From NCBI RefSeq assembly GCF_042679305.1, contig NZ_JBHTMP010000015.1, forward strand, positions 73,069 through 137,068: a DNA stretch of 64,000 bases, in the 5' to 3' direction. Positions 48,500 to 57,110 of this stretch are shown in pieces. This stretch comes from Micromonospora_H sonneratiae. GTDB taxonomy: Bacteria > Actinomycetota > Actinomycetes > Mycobacteriales > Micromonosporaceae. Each line of letters starts with the position of its first letter. The stretch's first letter is position 1. The notes under the pieces are model-generated. The model saw only the letters and a program-made list of their open reading frames with translations, was not told the DNA's origin and ran no database searches. The translations under genes were made by a program, and so were the position numbers.

Positions 48500-51075
48500 T
48501 ACGCGTCCCTTCCAGATTCACTAGATCCCAGGTCGGCGACCGGGGAGACATCGGGGGCGGTGAGCGCCGCCGGACCGCCCGGGGCAGCCGGTGGGGCAGG
48601 CAGCGCAGACGCAGCCGGCGGGACAGCCGCCGCCGTAGGCGCATCCGGCCAACCAGCGTCCTGCCGGCCCCGCACCGTACCCGATTGGAGCGCCGACATC
48701 ATCGCCCGGACCTCCGCCGGAGACCTGGGCGGTGGGTCGATAATGGACGGTTCACCGCTGTTCGGGCCGGACCGGGCACTTCCTAGCGCAGGCGTACGCA
48801 GTTGGGGCGCGAGGCTGCCCTGCCGAACCCGACGGGGCAGTCCGTCCGTACTCAGTTCGGGCACCGGGCGGGCGACCCCACCTGACCCCCGGTGTCCCGC
48901 GGTCGACGACGACCCGATGGTCGGCTGCTCGACGGTGACGGCGGTCAGCTCGGAACCGGCCGATGGAACTGGTTTCAGCTGTGTGGTGCGCCCCGTGCCG
49001 GGTGGCCGCCGGAACGGAAGTGTTCCGGGCGGTGCCTCGGAAACGGCCGGTCGGGGGGTGTGCCGGTTCGGCAGGAGGGCCGTCCGCCCGTTCGCTTCAC
49101 CGGCAGCGCCGACCTCGGCCAACCGGCCACCGGAATCCGGTGTGCCGCCGGTCAGGCTCGCCGGCCGCCCGGCCGGTACGGGGAGGGGCGACTCCGAGGT
49201 CACCAGGTCGCCCGGGACCAGCGCCACCGCGGTGATCCCGCCGTACGGCGACGGGCGCAGCCGCACCCGTACGCCGTGTCGGGTGCCGAGTTGCGCCACC
49301 ACGAACAGGCCCAGCCGGGCACTGTTCGAGGGGTCGAACTCGGGCGGGTCGGCCAGCCGCCGGTTGGCGTCCTCGATGGCCTCGGGGGTCATGCCCAGGC
49401 CACGGTCGACGATCTCGATCGCGTAGCCGTTCGCCACGACCTGCCCGCTGACCTGTACCCGGGTGTCCGGTGGCGAGAACGCGGTCGCGTTCTCGATCAG
49501 TTCGGCGAGTACGTGGATGACGTCGCCCACGGCCCGGCCGAGGACGGCGGCCGGCGGTACGGAGACGATGTCGACCCGGGCGTAGTCCTCGACCTCGGAG
49601 ATCGCGCCCCGGATCACGTCGATCATCGAGACCGGGTTACGCCACCCGCGCCCGGGCGCTGCCCCGGCGAGGATGACGAGGTCCTCGGCGTGGCGACGCA
49701 TCCGGGTGGCGAGGTGGTCGACCCGGAACAGGGCCTCCAACTCCTCGGGCTTCTCGGCCCGCCGTTCCATCTTGTCCAGCAACGCCAGTTGCCGGTGGAG
49801 CAGGGCCTGGCTACGCCGGGCGATGTTGAGGAAGACCTCGTTGAGGCCCCGACGTAGCGCCGCCTCGTCGACCGCGGACCGTACCGCGGTGTGGTGCACC
49901 TCGCTGAACGCGTGACCGACCTGGCCGATCTCGTCGCCGCCGTACTCCATCGGCGGGGTCTCCCGGGCGACGTCGACCTCCTCGCCCCGACGTAGCCGAC
50001 CGACGATCGCCGGTAGCCGTTCCCCGGCCATGTCGAGGGCGGTGGCTCGCAGGGAGGTCAGTCGGCGGACCAGCGACCGGCCGATCCGCAACGCGATGGC
50101 CAGGGAGACGATGATCGCCACCAGGCCGAGGACACTGGCCAGACCGAGCCGGACGAGGATGCCGGTCGCCAGTGACATGGTGCGTTCGGTGAGGACCTCC
50201 CCGGCCGCTGTCTCGAAGCCGCGCAGTTGTTCCTGGACCGCGTCGTAGCTGCGCCGCCAGTTACTGGCGGTTACCGGCGGCGCGGCACCGGTCCGGCCCC
50301 GGGCCACAAGTTCGTCGTGTATCCCCCGCATCCGGCTGAACGCCTCGCCTTCCGTCAGCCGCTGGTAGGCGGTCCGGTCGGCGTCGGAGAGTTCGGCCAC
50401 GGCGGCGGCGTACAGCAGCCGCTGGCTGCCGACGGCCTGGACGAGTTGAACGTGCTCGCCCTCGGCGAACCTCCCGGCGGTGTACACCCCGGCCAGCAGC
50501 GCATCGGTCTGGCTGAACAGTTCCCGGGCCTGGATGAGCGAGATGAGTGCCCGGGCCTGCCGGTTGGCCGCCTCGTCCGGCAGGGCGGCCATCCCGGTGA
50601 ACACTCGGAAGATCGAGTCGATCATGGAGGTGTAGAGCCCCTGCGCGCCGCTGCGGTCCATCTCCCGCTTGTCCACGAAGCCCCGACCGACGGAGAGCGC
50701 CTCCAGGGCGGTGAACGTCTGGTTCAGGCGGTCCCGGACGAGATCGTCGATGCTGTCCTGGATGTCGTCGACGGTGGCCCGGCGACGCAGTTGAGCGACC
50801 GCATCGTCGGTACGTCTGCGCTGATCAGCCAGGGCCCCCGAATCGCCCGGGCCGGCCAGGTAGATCGCGGTGAGCCGCCGTTCCTGCTGCAACTCGGCGA
50901 TCACGGCCTCCCCCGGCACCCCCACCTCGGCCAGCAGCGTACGGGTGTTGAGCAGGCTCAGCGCCGGCCCGACGGTCAACGTGGTGGCGAAGATCCACAG
51001 TGTCAGCAGCGCGGCGATGGGCACGGTGACCAGCGCGATGATCTTTGACCGGATCGGCCAGTTGCGGGTATTCAT
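48499..51075 (-). CDS. cvnA: Conservon sensor histidine kinase-like protein (CvnA) with nitrate/sulphur-sensing-type ectodomain
   Basis: 858 residues. TM1 about 13-36, extracellular NIT-type sensor domain about 50-300 (helical, with QQERRLTAIYLAGPGD), TM2 about 304-329, HAMP-like segment about 330-385, dimerisation helices, then the ATPase domain: N box ELIENATAF (525-533), G1 DRGLGMTPEAIED (557-569), G2 near 592. The last 240 residues are Pro/Ser/Gly-rich and probably disordered. No clear phospho-acceptor histidine H box is apparent. Start ATG with GGCGAGG four bases upstream. First gene of the conservon. Confidence 0.92.
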   Translation of the reverse strand: MNTRNWPIRSKIIALVTVPIAALLTLWIFATTLTVGPALSLLNTRTLLAEVGVPGEAVIAELQQERRLTAIYLAGPGDSGALADQRRRTDDAVAQLRRRATVDDIQDSIDDLVRDRLNQTFTALEALSVGRGFVDKREMDRSGAQGLYTSMIDSIFRVFTGMAALPDEAANRQARALISLIQARELFSQTDALLAGVYTAGRFAEGEHVQLVQAVGSQRLLYAAAVAELSDADRTAYQRLTEGEAFSRMRGIHDELVARGRTGAAPPVTASNWRRSYDAVQEQLRGFETAAGEVLTERTMSLATGILVRLGLASVLGLVAIIVSLAIALRIGRSLVRRLTSLRATALDMAGERLPAIVGRLRRGEEVDVARETPPMEYGGDEIGQVGHAFSEVHHTAVRSAVDEAALRRGLNEVFLNIARRSQALLHRQLALLDKMERRAEKPEELEALFRVDHLATRMRRHAEDLVILAGAAPGRGWRNPVSMIDVIRGAISEVEDYARVDIVSVPPAAVLGRAVGDVIHVLAELIENATAFSPPDTRVQVSGQVVANGYAIEIVDRGLGMTPEAIEDANRRLADPPEFDPSNSARLGLFVVAQLGTRHGVRVRLRPSPYGGITAVALVPGDLVTSESPLPVPAGRPASLTGGTPDSGGRLAEVGAAGEANGRTALLPNRHTPRPAVSEAPPGTLPFRRPPGTGRTTQLKPVPSAGSELTAVTVEQPTIGSSSTAGHRGSGGVARPVPELSTDGLPRRVRQGSLAPQLRTPALGSARSGPNSGEPSIIDPPPRSPAEVRAMMSALQSGTVRGRQDAGWPDAPTAAAVPPAASALPAPPAAPGGPAALTAPDVSPVADLGSSESGRDA

Positions 51076-51352
51076 CGGACCTCGCCGGAAGGATTGGCGG
51101 CAGTGACACCGAGCCGGGACGGCCCCGCTGGCTCGCGACCAAGGTCTCGAGACACGGGCGTACGCCCCCGGCAGGATACGTAATCATGGGCGTAAGCACT
51201 ACCGGAGTCCCGAGGTCGGTAAGCCTACGGACCACTTGGAAGGGCGATATCCGGCATCCGGCATACCGATTTCCGCCAACCGTCACCCGGGGCATCCACC
51301 AACCGACACACCGGTATCCGGCAACCGGCCAACCCGTGATCACCCCAGCGGC
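51076..51352. other. Region upstream of the conservon
   Basis: 277 bases between the conservon start and the possible small ORF. It holds no recognisable gene and contains imperfect copies of TATCCGGCATCCGGC- and CAACCGG-type motifs (51248-51345). A minus-strand promoter for the conservon should lie near 51080-51180 but I cannot place it. Confidence 0.4.
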
Positions 51353-51577
51353 TTACCAGGGTCGACAGCGATCGGTCCACTGTGCACGACCGGCCACCAG
51401 ACGTGGTGGCCGTGGATGGTCCGGAACCAACCGGTCGACGCCGGCTGTCCGAACAGGAGGCGGCCGTCCCACGGGGGTCCCGTCTTCGCCGTAACCCGAC
51501 CCGTCGACCGGCACCCCGCCGCTGACCTGCGGCTCGCCCATCGCCTCCGACGGACAGCCGCATTCGTGGCAGACCAT
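51353..51577 (-). CDS. Possible small cysteine-containing protein
   Basis: 74 residues starting MVCHECGCPSEAMG at the ATG at 51577. The N-terminal CHECGC cluster looks like a metal site, but the rest is low-complexity Pro/Arg-rich, and the ribosome-binding site is weak. It lies between the conservon and the 51.8 kb gene. May be a chance frame. Confidence 0.25.
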   Translation of the reverse strand: MVCHECGCPSEAMGEPQVSGGVPVDGSGYGEDGTPVGRPPPVRTAGVDRLVPDHPRPPRLVAGRAQWTDRCRPW

Positions 51578-51786
51578 GACAGCAGTCCCGAAAAGTGACT
51601 TCGACTCCTCCAACCGGCAGCGGGGCGGCTTCCCGGGCACTCACGGCACCGCGCGGCACGACATCGGGGAATCAGCACTGATTGCCCTGGTTTCGCCCTC
51701 CATCCGGGCGGCGGAACGGGAAAGTGGGCGGGAACTGGATTGGCGATCAGGGCTGAGCGGGAATACCTGAAGACGAAGGAGGAGAC
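51578..51786. other. Short gap between the possible Cys-rich ORF and the 51.8 kb gene
   Basis: 209 bases; contains AGGAGG just before the ATG at 51787 and no other feature I can support. Confidence 0.4.
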
Positions 51787-52383
51787 ATGTCGCCTACCGA
51801 GATAGTCATCATCGTTCTCGTCGTCCTCGTCATCGCGGCCGTCGCGTTCGTCGTCTGGGCAGCTGCCCGTCGCAACGCCCTGCGTTCCCGGTTCGGCCCC
51901 GAGTACGACCGGCTCGTCACCGAACGGCAGAGCCGGACAACCGCCGAACACGAGCTGCGCGAGCGTGAACGCCGGCATGCCGAACTCACTCTCACTCCCC
52001 TGTCGGAGGAGTCCCGCCACCGATACGCGACAGCCTGGGAGAAGCTCCAGACCCGCTTCATCGACTCACCTGCCGAAGCGGTCGGCACCGCCGACGAACT
52101 GGTCACCCGCCTGATCGCCGAGCGTGGCTACCCGACCGGGGACTATTCGGAACAACTCGCACAGCTCTCGGTCGAGCATGCCCGCACCCTGGCCCACTAC
52201 CGCGAGGCACACGAGATCCACCTGCGCAACAAGCGCGGCGAGGCCAGCACGGAAGAGCTGCGCCAGGCCGTGGTGCACTACCGGACCCTCATCGCCGACC
52301 TGCTCGGTGAAGATCCGGTACACCACCCGACCCGGACCAGCGAAGCAAGTCCTGGCACCCCCCAGGACGCCATCAGTCGGTGA
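51787..52383 (+). CDS. Membrane-anchored hypothetical protein with WxxLQxRFxDxP domain
   Basis: 198 residues, AGGAGG-agac before the ATG. One N-terminal membrane helix (about 5-27), basic ARRNALRSRFG after it, then a helical cytoplasmic domain: AWEKLQTRFIDSPAEAVGTADELVTRLIAERGYP (about 82-115) and STEELRQAVVHYRTLIADLL (about 158-177). The domain is shared with the next gene. No known family is recognised. The two form an operon (12-base gap), probably with the acidic protein at 53175. Confidence 0.75.
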   Translation: MSPTEIVIIVLVVLVIAAVAFVVWAAARRNALRSRFGPEYDRLVTERQSRTTAEHELRERERRHAELTLTPLSEESRHRYATAWEKLQTRFIDSPAEAVGTADELVTRLIAERGYPTGDYSEQLAQLSVEHARTLAHYREAHEIHLRNKRGEASTEELRQAVVHYRTLIADLLGEDPVHHPTRTSEASPGTPQDAISR

Positions 52384-52394
52384 GGAGAAACCTG

Positions 52395-52946
52395 ATGCCT
52401 GACCAGAACCGGAAGAACGACCGTACCCGTACCAGTGTCGACGAACTCGACCAGATCGCCGCCGACCCGGAGCGGAACCAGTTCCACGAGCCCGCCCCGC
52501 AACCCAGCTCCTTCGGCGCGACAACCGTCGGTGGAGCGGTCGCCGCATCGGCGATGGCCGGCGGTGCGGGCGCTGTCCAGCGCCAGGACCAGAACAAGGA
52601 CATGATCGCCAAGGGCGACGGCCTGACCGGCGGCAGCGTCAGCGGCGACCACGACGACGTGGACTGGCTGGACCAGCAGACCGATGCGCTGCTCGGTGGT
52701 GAGACCGGCCTCGAATTCCAGAACCGGTGGCGCGACATCCAGCTTCGCTTCGTCGACGACCCCCGCGACGCCGCCGAACAATCCCAGCGTCTGGTGGAGG
52801 AGGTCATCGACTCACTGACCGACTCGCTCGCCGCCCGTAAGCGTGAGTTGGCCCAGTCACCGGCGGGCGACGAGGCCGACACCGAGGAACTGCGGATGAC
52901 GGTCCGTCGCCACCGCGAACTACTGGACCAGTTGCTCAATCTCTGA
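52395..52946 (+). CDS. Hypothetical protein, soluble paralogue of the preceding membrane protein
   Basis: 183 residues from the ATG at 52395 (GAGGAGAAACCTG upstream; a start five codons earlier is possible). Flexible N-terminal part, then RWRDIQLRFVDDPRDAAEQSQRLVEEVIDSL and DTEELRMTVRRHRELLDQLL. These align with the previous protein: W-x-x-I/L-Q-x-R-F-x-D-x-P-x-x-A, then EELR-x-x-V-x-x-H/Y-R-x-L-x-x-x-LL. No membrane helix here, so a membrane-bound and a soluble copy are made together. Function unknown. Confidence 0.75.
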   Translation: MPDQNRKNDRTRTSVDELDQIAADPERNQFHEPAPQPSSFGATTVGGAVAASAMAGGAGAVQRQDQNKDMIAKGDGLTGGSVSGDHDDVDWLDQQTDALLGGETGLEFQNRWRDIQLRFVDDPRDAAEQSQRLVEEVIDSLTDSLAARKRELAQSPAGDEADTEELRMTVRRHRELLDQLLNL

Positions 52947-53003
52947 CCTCCGGTTCGACCACCTGTCGACCAGGCGACTCCGACTCGCGGCGGCCGGGGC
53001 GGC

Positions 53004-53075
53004 CGGGGCCATTGAGGCAGTCGGGAACGGTAGGGCAGCCGGGGCGGTTGAGGCAGCCGGGCCCGGTAGGGCGGC
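53004..53075. repeat. Two 36-bp direct repeats
   Basis: CGGGGCCATTGAGGCAGTCG... at 53004 and CGGGGCGGTTGAGGCAGCCG... at 53040, 36 bases apart, 29-30 of 36 identical; low-complexity continuation to 53095. Confidence 0.7.
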
Positions 53076-53174
53076 TGGAGCAGCTGGGGCGGCGATCCGG
53101 CCGTAGCCCGGCATGGAGCCGGCAATCGCGGGTAGCCGACCGGGCAGGAGCAGGCGGACAGGAGGGCAGCAGGC

Positions 53175-53543
53175 ATGACTCAGCGCGATCCGTACCTGGA
53201 CCGGCCGTTGGAGGAGACCCCGGAGGTCGCAGCAGCGGTCGAGGACGAGACGGCTGTGCCCCAGTTCCTCACCGGCGGGGGCGATGGTCCCGACGCGCCC
53301 GCCTTCGAGCAGCCCGGCGACGTACCGGGCGAGTTTCCCCCGACCAACGAGCTGATCGGCAACCCGCCGGGCCGGGGTGGGGACGAAACGGGTCGTGCCG
53401 ACCGTACCGGGGCAGAGCAACCCTGGGATCCGGAGGACCTCGCCATGGCGCAGGGCCAGGATCCCACCCCGGGCAACGTCGAGCGAGCCCGACGTGAGCT
53501 GGAACAGGACGGGCCGGCCGCCATCGAGAAGACCGTTCCGTGA
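53175..53543 (+). CDS. Small acidic hypothetical protein
   Basis: 122 residues, mostly Asp/Glu/Pro/Gly, disordered, with a conserved-looking tail PWDPEDLAMAQGQDPTPGNVERARRELEQDGPAAIEKTVP, a pattern I have seen as an unassigned actinobacterial small protein. It may belong to the same transcription unit as the two preceding genes (228-base gap with low-complexity repeats). Followed by a terminator at 53552-53584. Confidence 0.65.
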   Translation: MTQRDPYLDRPLEETPEVAAAVEDETAVPQFLTGGGDGPDAPAFEQPGDVPGEFPPTNELIGNPPGRGGDETGRADRTGAEQPWDPEDLAMAQGQDPTPGNVERARRELEQDGPAAIEKTVP

Positions 53544-53551
53544 CAGACGAA

Positions 53552-53584
53552 TGTCCCTGGTCCGACTGAGTCGGACCAGGGACA
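53552..53584. terminator. Hairpin terminator between convergent genes
   Basis: Perfect 15-bp stem TGTCCCTGGTCCGAC / GTCGGACCAGGGACA, loop TGA, immediately after the acidic protein gene and before the end of the cellulase gene. Confidence 0.8.
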
Positions 53585-53636
53585 CTCACCGCGGATCAGC
53601 CCGCTGGCGCTGGATCGGGCCTACCCGGCGCACCGC

Positions 53637-55376
53637 TCACAACGGCGGGTACGCGTTGCGCATCAGCTCCTGGAACTGGGCGGAGAACCAGTGACCGGAG
53701 AGCGGGGCGTCACCCAGCGCACCACTCATGTTGTTGTTGTTCCGGGGGTTGCCGGTGTAGGTCGGGTCGCACATCCGGTCGAAGCCCTTACCCTCGTTGT
53801 TCGGGATCTCCCGGCTGGCACCGTCCGACTCGCCCGGGGGCTTGATCCAGACGTAGGCGTCGATGCCCGGGGCGGGTTCGGCACGGGGCCGCTCACCGAT
53901 ACCGGCACCGCTCTGGTTGCACCAGTTGCCCAGGTGGATCCGCCGGTCGAGGCGACCACCGTCAACGAAGGTGTTCACGTTGGTCAGCGGACCGGGACCG
54001 GATGGCCGCGCGGCACCGCCCCACCCGTTACGCCCGGTGTCGATGAGCATGCCGACGTTCGGGTTGAAGCCGGCCGAGATCAGCCGCTGCCGGAAGGCCT
54101 GGGCGAACGACAGTTCGTCCACGTAGCGGTTCCAGTCGACCCAGTTGGACTGCCGCACCGAGGTACCGCCCACCGTGCTGTCGATGGTGTAGTACGACTC
54201 CTTGAGGATGCCGTAGTTGGCCGTGTTGGCGATGAAGCCGTGGACATTGTCGACGGTGCTGCCGGAGGCCCGCGCTGCCTCGGCGAACAGCGTCGCGGAG
54301 GCACCGAAGTTGTCGTCCCAGCCGATCCAGCCGTGGTGTCCGGCGTCGATGTAGTTGTACGTGTTCGGCAGGGCGCCCAACTTGGCCAAGGCGTAACCGA
54401 CGCCGTTGACGTAGTTGCCGTTGGCCTTCATCGTGTCGCACATCGGAGTGGCGGTCGGCCGGGGCGTGACGTTCGTAACCAGGTTCGGCAACGAGTCGAT
54501 CTCGATGATGTTGATTATCCGCAGGCTACGGTACTTCGGGTCGCCCATGATCGCGGCGATCGGGTCGATGTACTCCGTCTTGTACCGGGGCAGCTCGGTC
54601 GGACCCAGTTCACCGTTGGAGGCCAGCGCCGCGCAGTCCCGGCCCGGCAGGTTGTAGATGACGAACTGGATGTAGCCAGCTCCCTGAGCCAGCGCGGTGT
54701 CCAGGTGGGCCCGCAGACCCATACCGCCGTTGACCCCGTTGATCGCGGCGATCCGGTCCAGCCACACGCCGGTCGGGTTGTTCGAGATCCGGCTACCGCC
54801 GGGCTCGGCGTCCGCCTTGGCCTTCCACTCCGGGTTCACGTAGCCACGAGCGTCCACGTACGGGTTGTCCACCCGACTGCCGGGCGGCGGGGTCGTCGGC
54901 GGTGGCGTCGTGGGAGGCGCGCTCGTCGGTGGTGTCGTCGGCGTGGTTCCGCCGTTGCACGACACTCCGTTGACGGTGAAGGAGGTCGGTGCGGGGTTGC
55001 TGTTGGACCACGTTCCGTTGAAGCCGATGCTGGTGGATGCACCGGTGGCCAGGGACCCGTTGTACGAGAGGTTCTGGCCGGTCACCTGGCTGCCACTCTG
55101 GCTCCATGTGGCCGACCAGCCCTGCTGCACCCGTTGACCGCTGTCCGGGAAGGTGAATCCGAGGGTCCATCCGTTGATCGGATCCCCCAGGTTCTTGATC
55201 GTGATATTGGCGGTGAAGCCACCGGGCCACTGGTTGGTCGAATAGGCCACATCGCACTGGGTCGCGGCGTAGGCCATGTTGACCGGACCAGCGACGAGAC
55301 CGGCAGCCACCAGTGCGCTCGCTCCTGCCAGGGCGGCTGCCTTTCGCCGGCCGGGCCATCTACTCCATGAATTCAT
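53637..55376 (-). CDS. Secreted GH6 cellulase with N-terminal CBM2
   Basis: 579 residues from the ATG at 55376 (AAGGAG eight bases upstream). Signal peptide about 1-37. CBM2 about 39-140 (QCDVAYSTNQWPGGFTANITIKNLGDPINGWTLGFTF, with W residues at the flat binding face). Pro/Thr linker 141-167. GH6 domain 168-579: DCAALASNGE, IEIDSLPNLV, YIDAGHHGWIGWDDNF, DTGRNGWGG, WIKPPGESDG. An inverting exo- or endo-glucanase (cellobiohydrolase-type by the enclosed-loop motifs). Monocistronic, under a CebR-type operator. Confidence 0.95.
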   Translation of the reverse strand: MNSWSRWPGRRKAAALAGASALVAAGLVAGPVNMAYAATQCDVAYSTNQWPGGFTANITIKNLGDPINGWTLGFTFPDSGQRVQQGWSATWSQSGSQVTGQNLSYNGSLATGASTSIGFNGTWSNSNPAPTSFTVNGVSCNGGTTPTTPPTSAPPTTPPPTTPPPGSRVDNPYVDARGYVNPEWKAKADAEPGGSRISNNPTGVWLDRIAAINGVNGGMGLRAHLDTALAQGAGYIQFVIYNLPGRDCAALASNGELGPTELPRYKTEYIDPIAAIMGDPKYRSLRIINIIEIDSLPNLVTNVTPRPTATPMCDTMKANGNYVNGVGYALAKLGALPNTYNYIDAGHHGWIGWDDNFGASATLFAEAARASGSTVDNVHGFIANTANYGILKESYYTIDSTVGGTSVRQSNWVDWNRYVDELSFAQAFRQRLISAGFNPNVGMLIDTGRNGWGGAARPSGPGPLTNVNTFVDGGRLDRRIHLGNWCNQSGAGIGERPRAEPAPGIDAYVWIKPPGESDGASREIPNNEGKGFDRMCDPTYTGNPRNNNNMSGALGDAPLSGHWFSAQFQELMRNAYPPL

Positions 55377-55609
55377 GCCACTGTCTCCTTGGGCCAGCCG
55401 GGTCCGCTCTTCAGTGGAGCCGGCATGACGGCCTCGCGAGGTCGACTCGTACGTCGTCCCCAGCCGCCTGGGAAAACTGCGATGCCCGACCCGGACGGGC
55501 GCAAGAGGATGTTCTGTCGGCCATAGTCGATGGCCGCTGTCGGACGCCGCCCCGGAGACCGGGGTGCCCTCGGCATCGACTGTGCGTGGTGGCTCTGCCA
55601 GTGCCCAGA

Positions 55610-55637
55610 TTCTTACATGGGAGCGCTTCCACCACAA
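55610..55637 (-). promoter_or_regulatory. GH6 cellulase promoter with CebR-type operator in the spacer
   Basis: Minus-strand TTGTGG (55632-55637), then TGGAAGCGCTCCCA (55618-55631) as the spacer, then TAAGAA (55610-55615). The operator matches the known CebR box (TGGGAGCGCTCCCA) at 13 of 14 positions and exactly fills the -35/-10 spacer, so a bound repressor would exclude RNA polymerase. Confidence 0.85.
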
Positions 55638-56077
55638 CCATCCATCGACGAGTCGCGACTGAGACAACTCCCCGATTCGGGCGAAACCAGACTTGGAATC
55701 ACCATTCAGACGCGCGTACACCTTTTCGCCGGTTAGTGGCTCAGTGACCGTTTTCCGTGCCGGACGAGCCGGACATCAGGGCCGAACACACACCGCTGGC
55801 CGAAGAGGCAAGCGAACCGGAGTAGAAGCGCAAAGCGGCTTCCGGTGATCACAGGCATCGCAAGGCATCTCATTGCCCCGACCCCGGCCAGCGACGCTGA
55901 TCGCCAGCGTCACACTCCCGAGCCCTTCATAGCTCCGATAGCACACCTAACCCGCTTGTCCCGTGCCTTTCACCTACTTAACGCATTAATCCGATGAAAC
56001 CTCGCGAAAGCGATAGCCTCGGACATAGCTCGGCTGCCGTCGAGCAAAGGGCAACAGGGGAAGGAGTGACGAAAGTC
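55638..56077. other. Intergenic region between cellulase and surface-protein genes
   Basis: 440 bases. The part 55940-55995 is AT-rich and probably carries the promoter of the surface-protein gene. I see no gene, hairpin or repeat I can support. Confidence 0.45.
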
Positions 56078-57106
56078 ATGGCTAAGAAGTTCCTCGGCAA
56101 GATGGTCGCTGGCGCCGCGCTCGGTGGTGCCTCCTTGCTCGTCTGCGCGCCCGGAATGGCGCTGGCAGACAGCGGCTCCCACGGTGCGGACGGGAACGGC
56201 AACAGCGGTCACATCTACACAAAGCCCCACTGGGCGAAGCCCGGGGAAGAGGTGGCCATCACTGAGATCTGCAAGGCACCTCAGGACCAGGCCTGGGTGT
56301 GGTCGAAGGTCACGGGCAAGGTCAAGCTGAAGCCCAAACACCATGACGACAAGGGATCTCGAGAAAACGGCGGCTACGGGGACGAGTCCCGCGAAGAGCG
56401 TTCCGAGAGCCGCGAGCACGAGAAGTCGTACAAGGAAAACAGCGAGTACGACGAGTACAAGAAGTACAAGGAGAAGTCGGACCGGGAGGGAAGCCGGTCG
56501 GGCAACGAGAATTCTGCCGAAGGTAACAACCGGTCCGAGGAACGGACCGAGGCCGGCAAGAAGGACGAGCACGGCAATAAAGATGAGCAAGGTAAGAAGG
56601 ACGAGCACGGCAACAAAGACGAGCAGGGCAAGAAGGACGAGAACGGCAAGAAGCACGAGAACGGCGAGCAGTCGGCCGAGGGCAGCCGGGACGACAAGAA
56701 GCGCGAGAACGGCGAGCGGGCCGCTGAAGGCAGCCGGGACGAAAAGAAGGGCGAGAACGGCAAGAAAGACGAGCACGGTAAGAAGGACGAGCACGGCAAC
56801 AAAGACGAGCACGACAAGAAGGAATGGGACAGCAAGAAAGACGAGAACGGCGAAGAGGACGGTTACAAGTACTTCGCCAGTGTCGAGATTCCGTGGGACG
56901 CTCAGCCGGGTACCTACGAGCTGAAGGGCTCGTGCGGCGACGGCAAGCTGACGATCGTACCCCGCGGTTGGGTCGAGGGCGGTGACGGCGGTGCCGGCGG
57001 CATGGACACCGGCCTCGCTGCAGGCGGTGCCAGCATGCTGGGTGCCGCAGCTCTCGGTGGAATCGTTCTGCTGCGTCGGCGTCGGGCTGATGGAACTCTG
57101 GCCTAA
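56078..57106 (+). CDS. Repeat-rich cell-surface protein with sorting-signal-like C-terminus
   Basis: 342 residues from ATG 56078 (AAGGAG 11 bases upstream; a GTG at 56066 is possible). Signal peptide about 1-30 ending MALA. Domain 30-90 with IYTKPHWAKPGEEVAITEICKAPQDQAWVWSKVTGKV, then about 170 residues of KKDEHGNKDEQG and KGENG repeats, a second folded segment (YFASVEIPWDAQPGTYELKGSCGDGKLTIV), and a terminal GGMDTG followed by a hydrophobic helix and RRRRADG, as in sortase substrates although no LPxTG is present. The sortase gene follows after four bases. Confidence 0.85.
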   Translation: MAKKFLGKMVAGAALGGASLLVCAPGMALADSGSHGADGNGNSGHIYTKPHWAKPGEEVAITEICKAPQDQAWVWSKVTGKVKLKPKHHDDKGSRENGGYGDESREERSESREHEKSYKENSEYDEYKKYKEKSDREGSRSGNENSAEGNNRSEERTEAGKKDEHGNKDEQGKKDEHGNKDEQGKKDENGKKHENGEQSAEGSRDDKKRENGERAAEGSRDEKKGENGKKDEHGKKDEHGNKDEHDKKEWDSKKDENGEEDGYKYFASVEIPWDAQPGTYELKGSCGDGKLTIVPRGWVEGGDGGAGGMDTGLAAGGASMLGAAALGGIVLLRRRRADGTLA

Positions 57107-57110
57107 GGCG

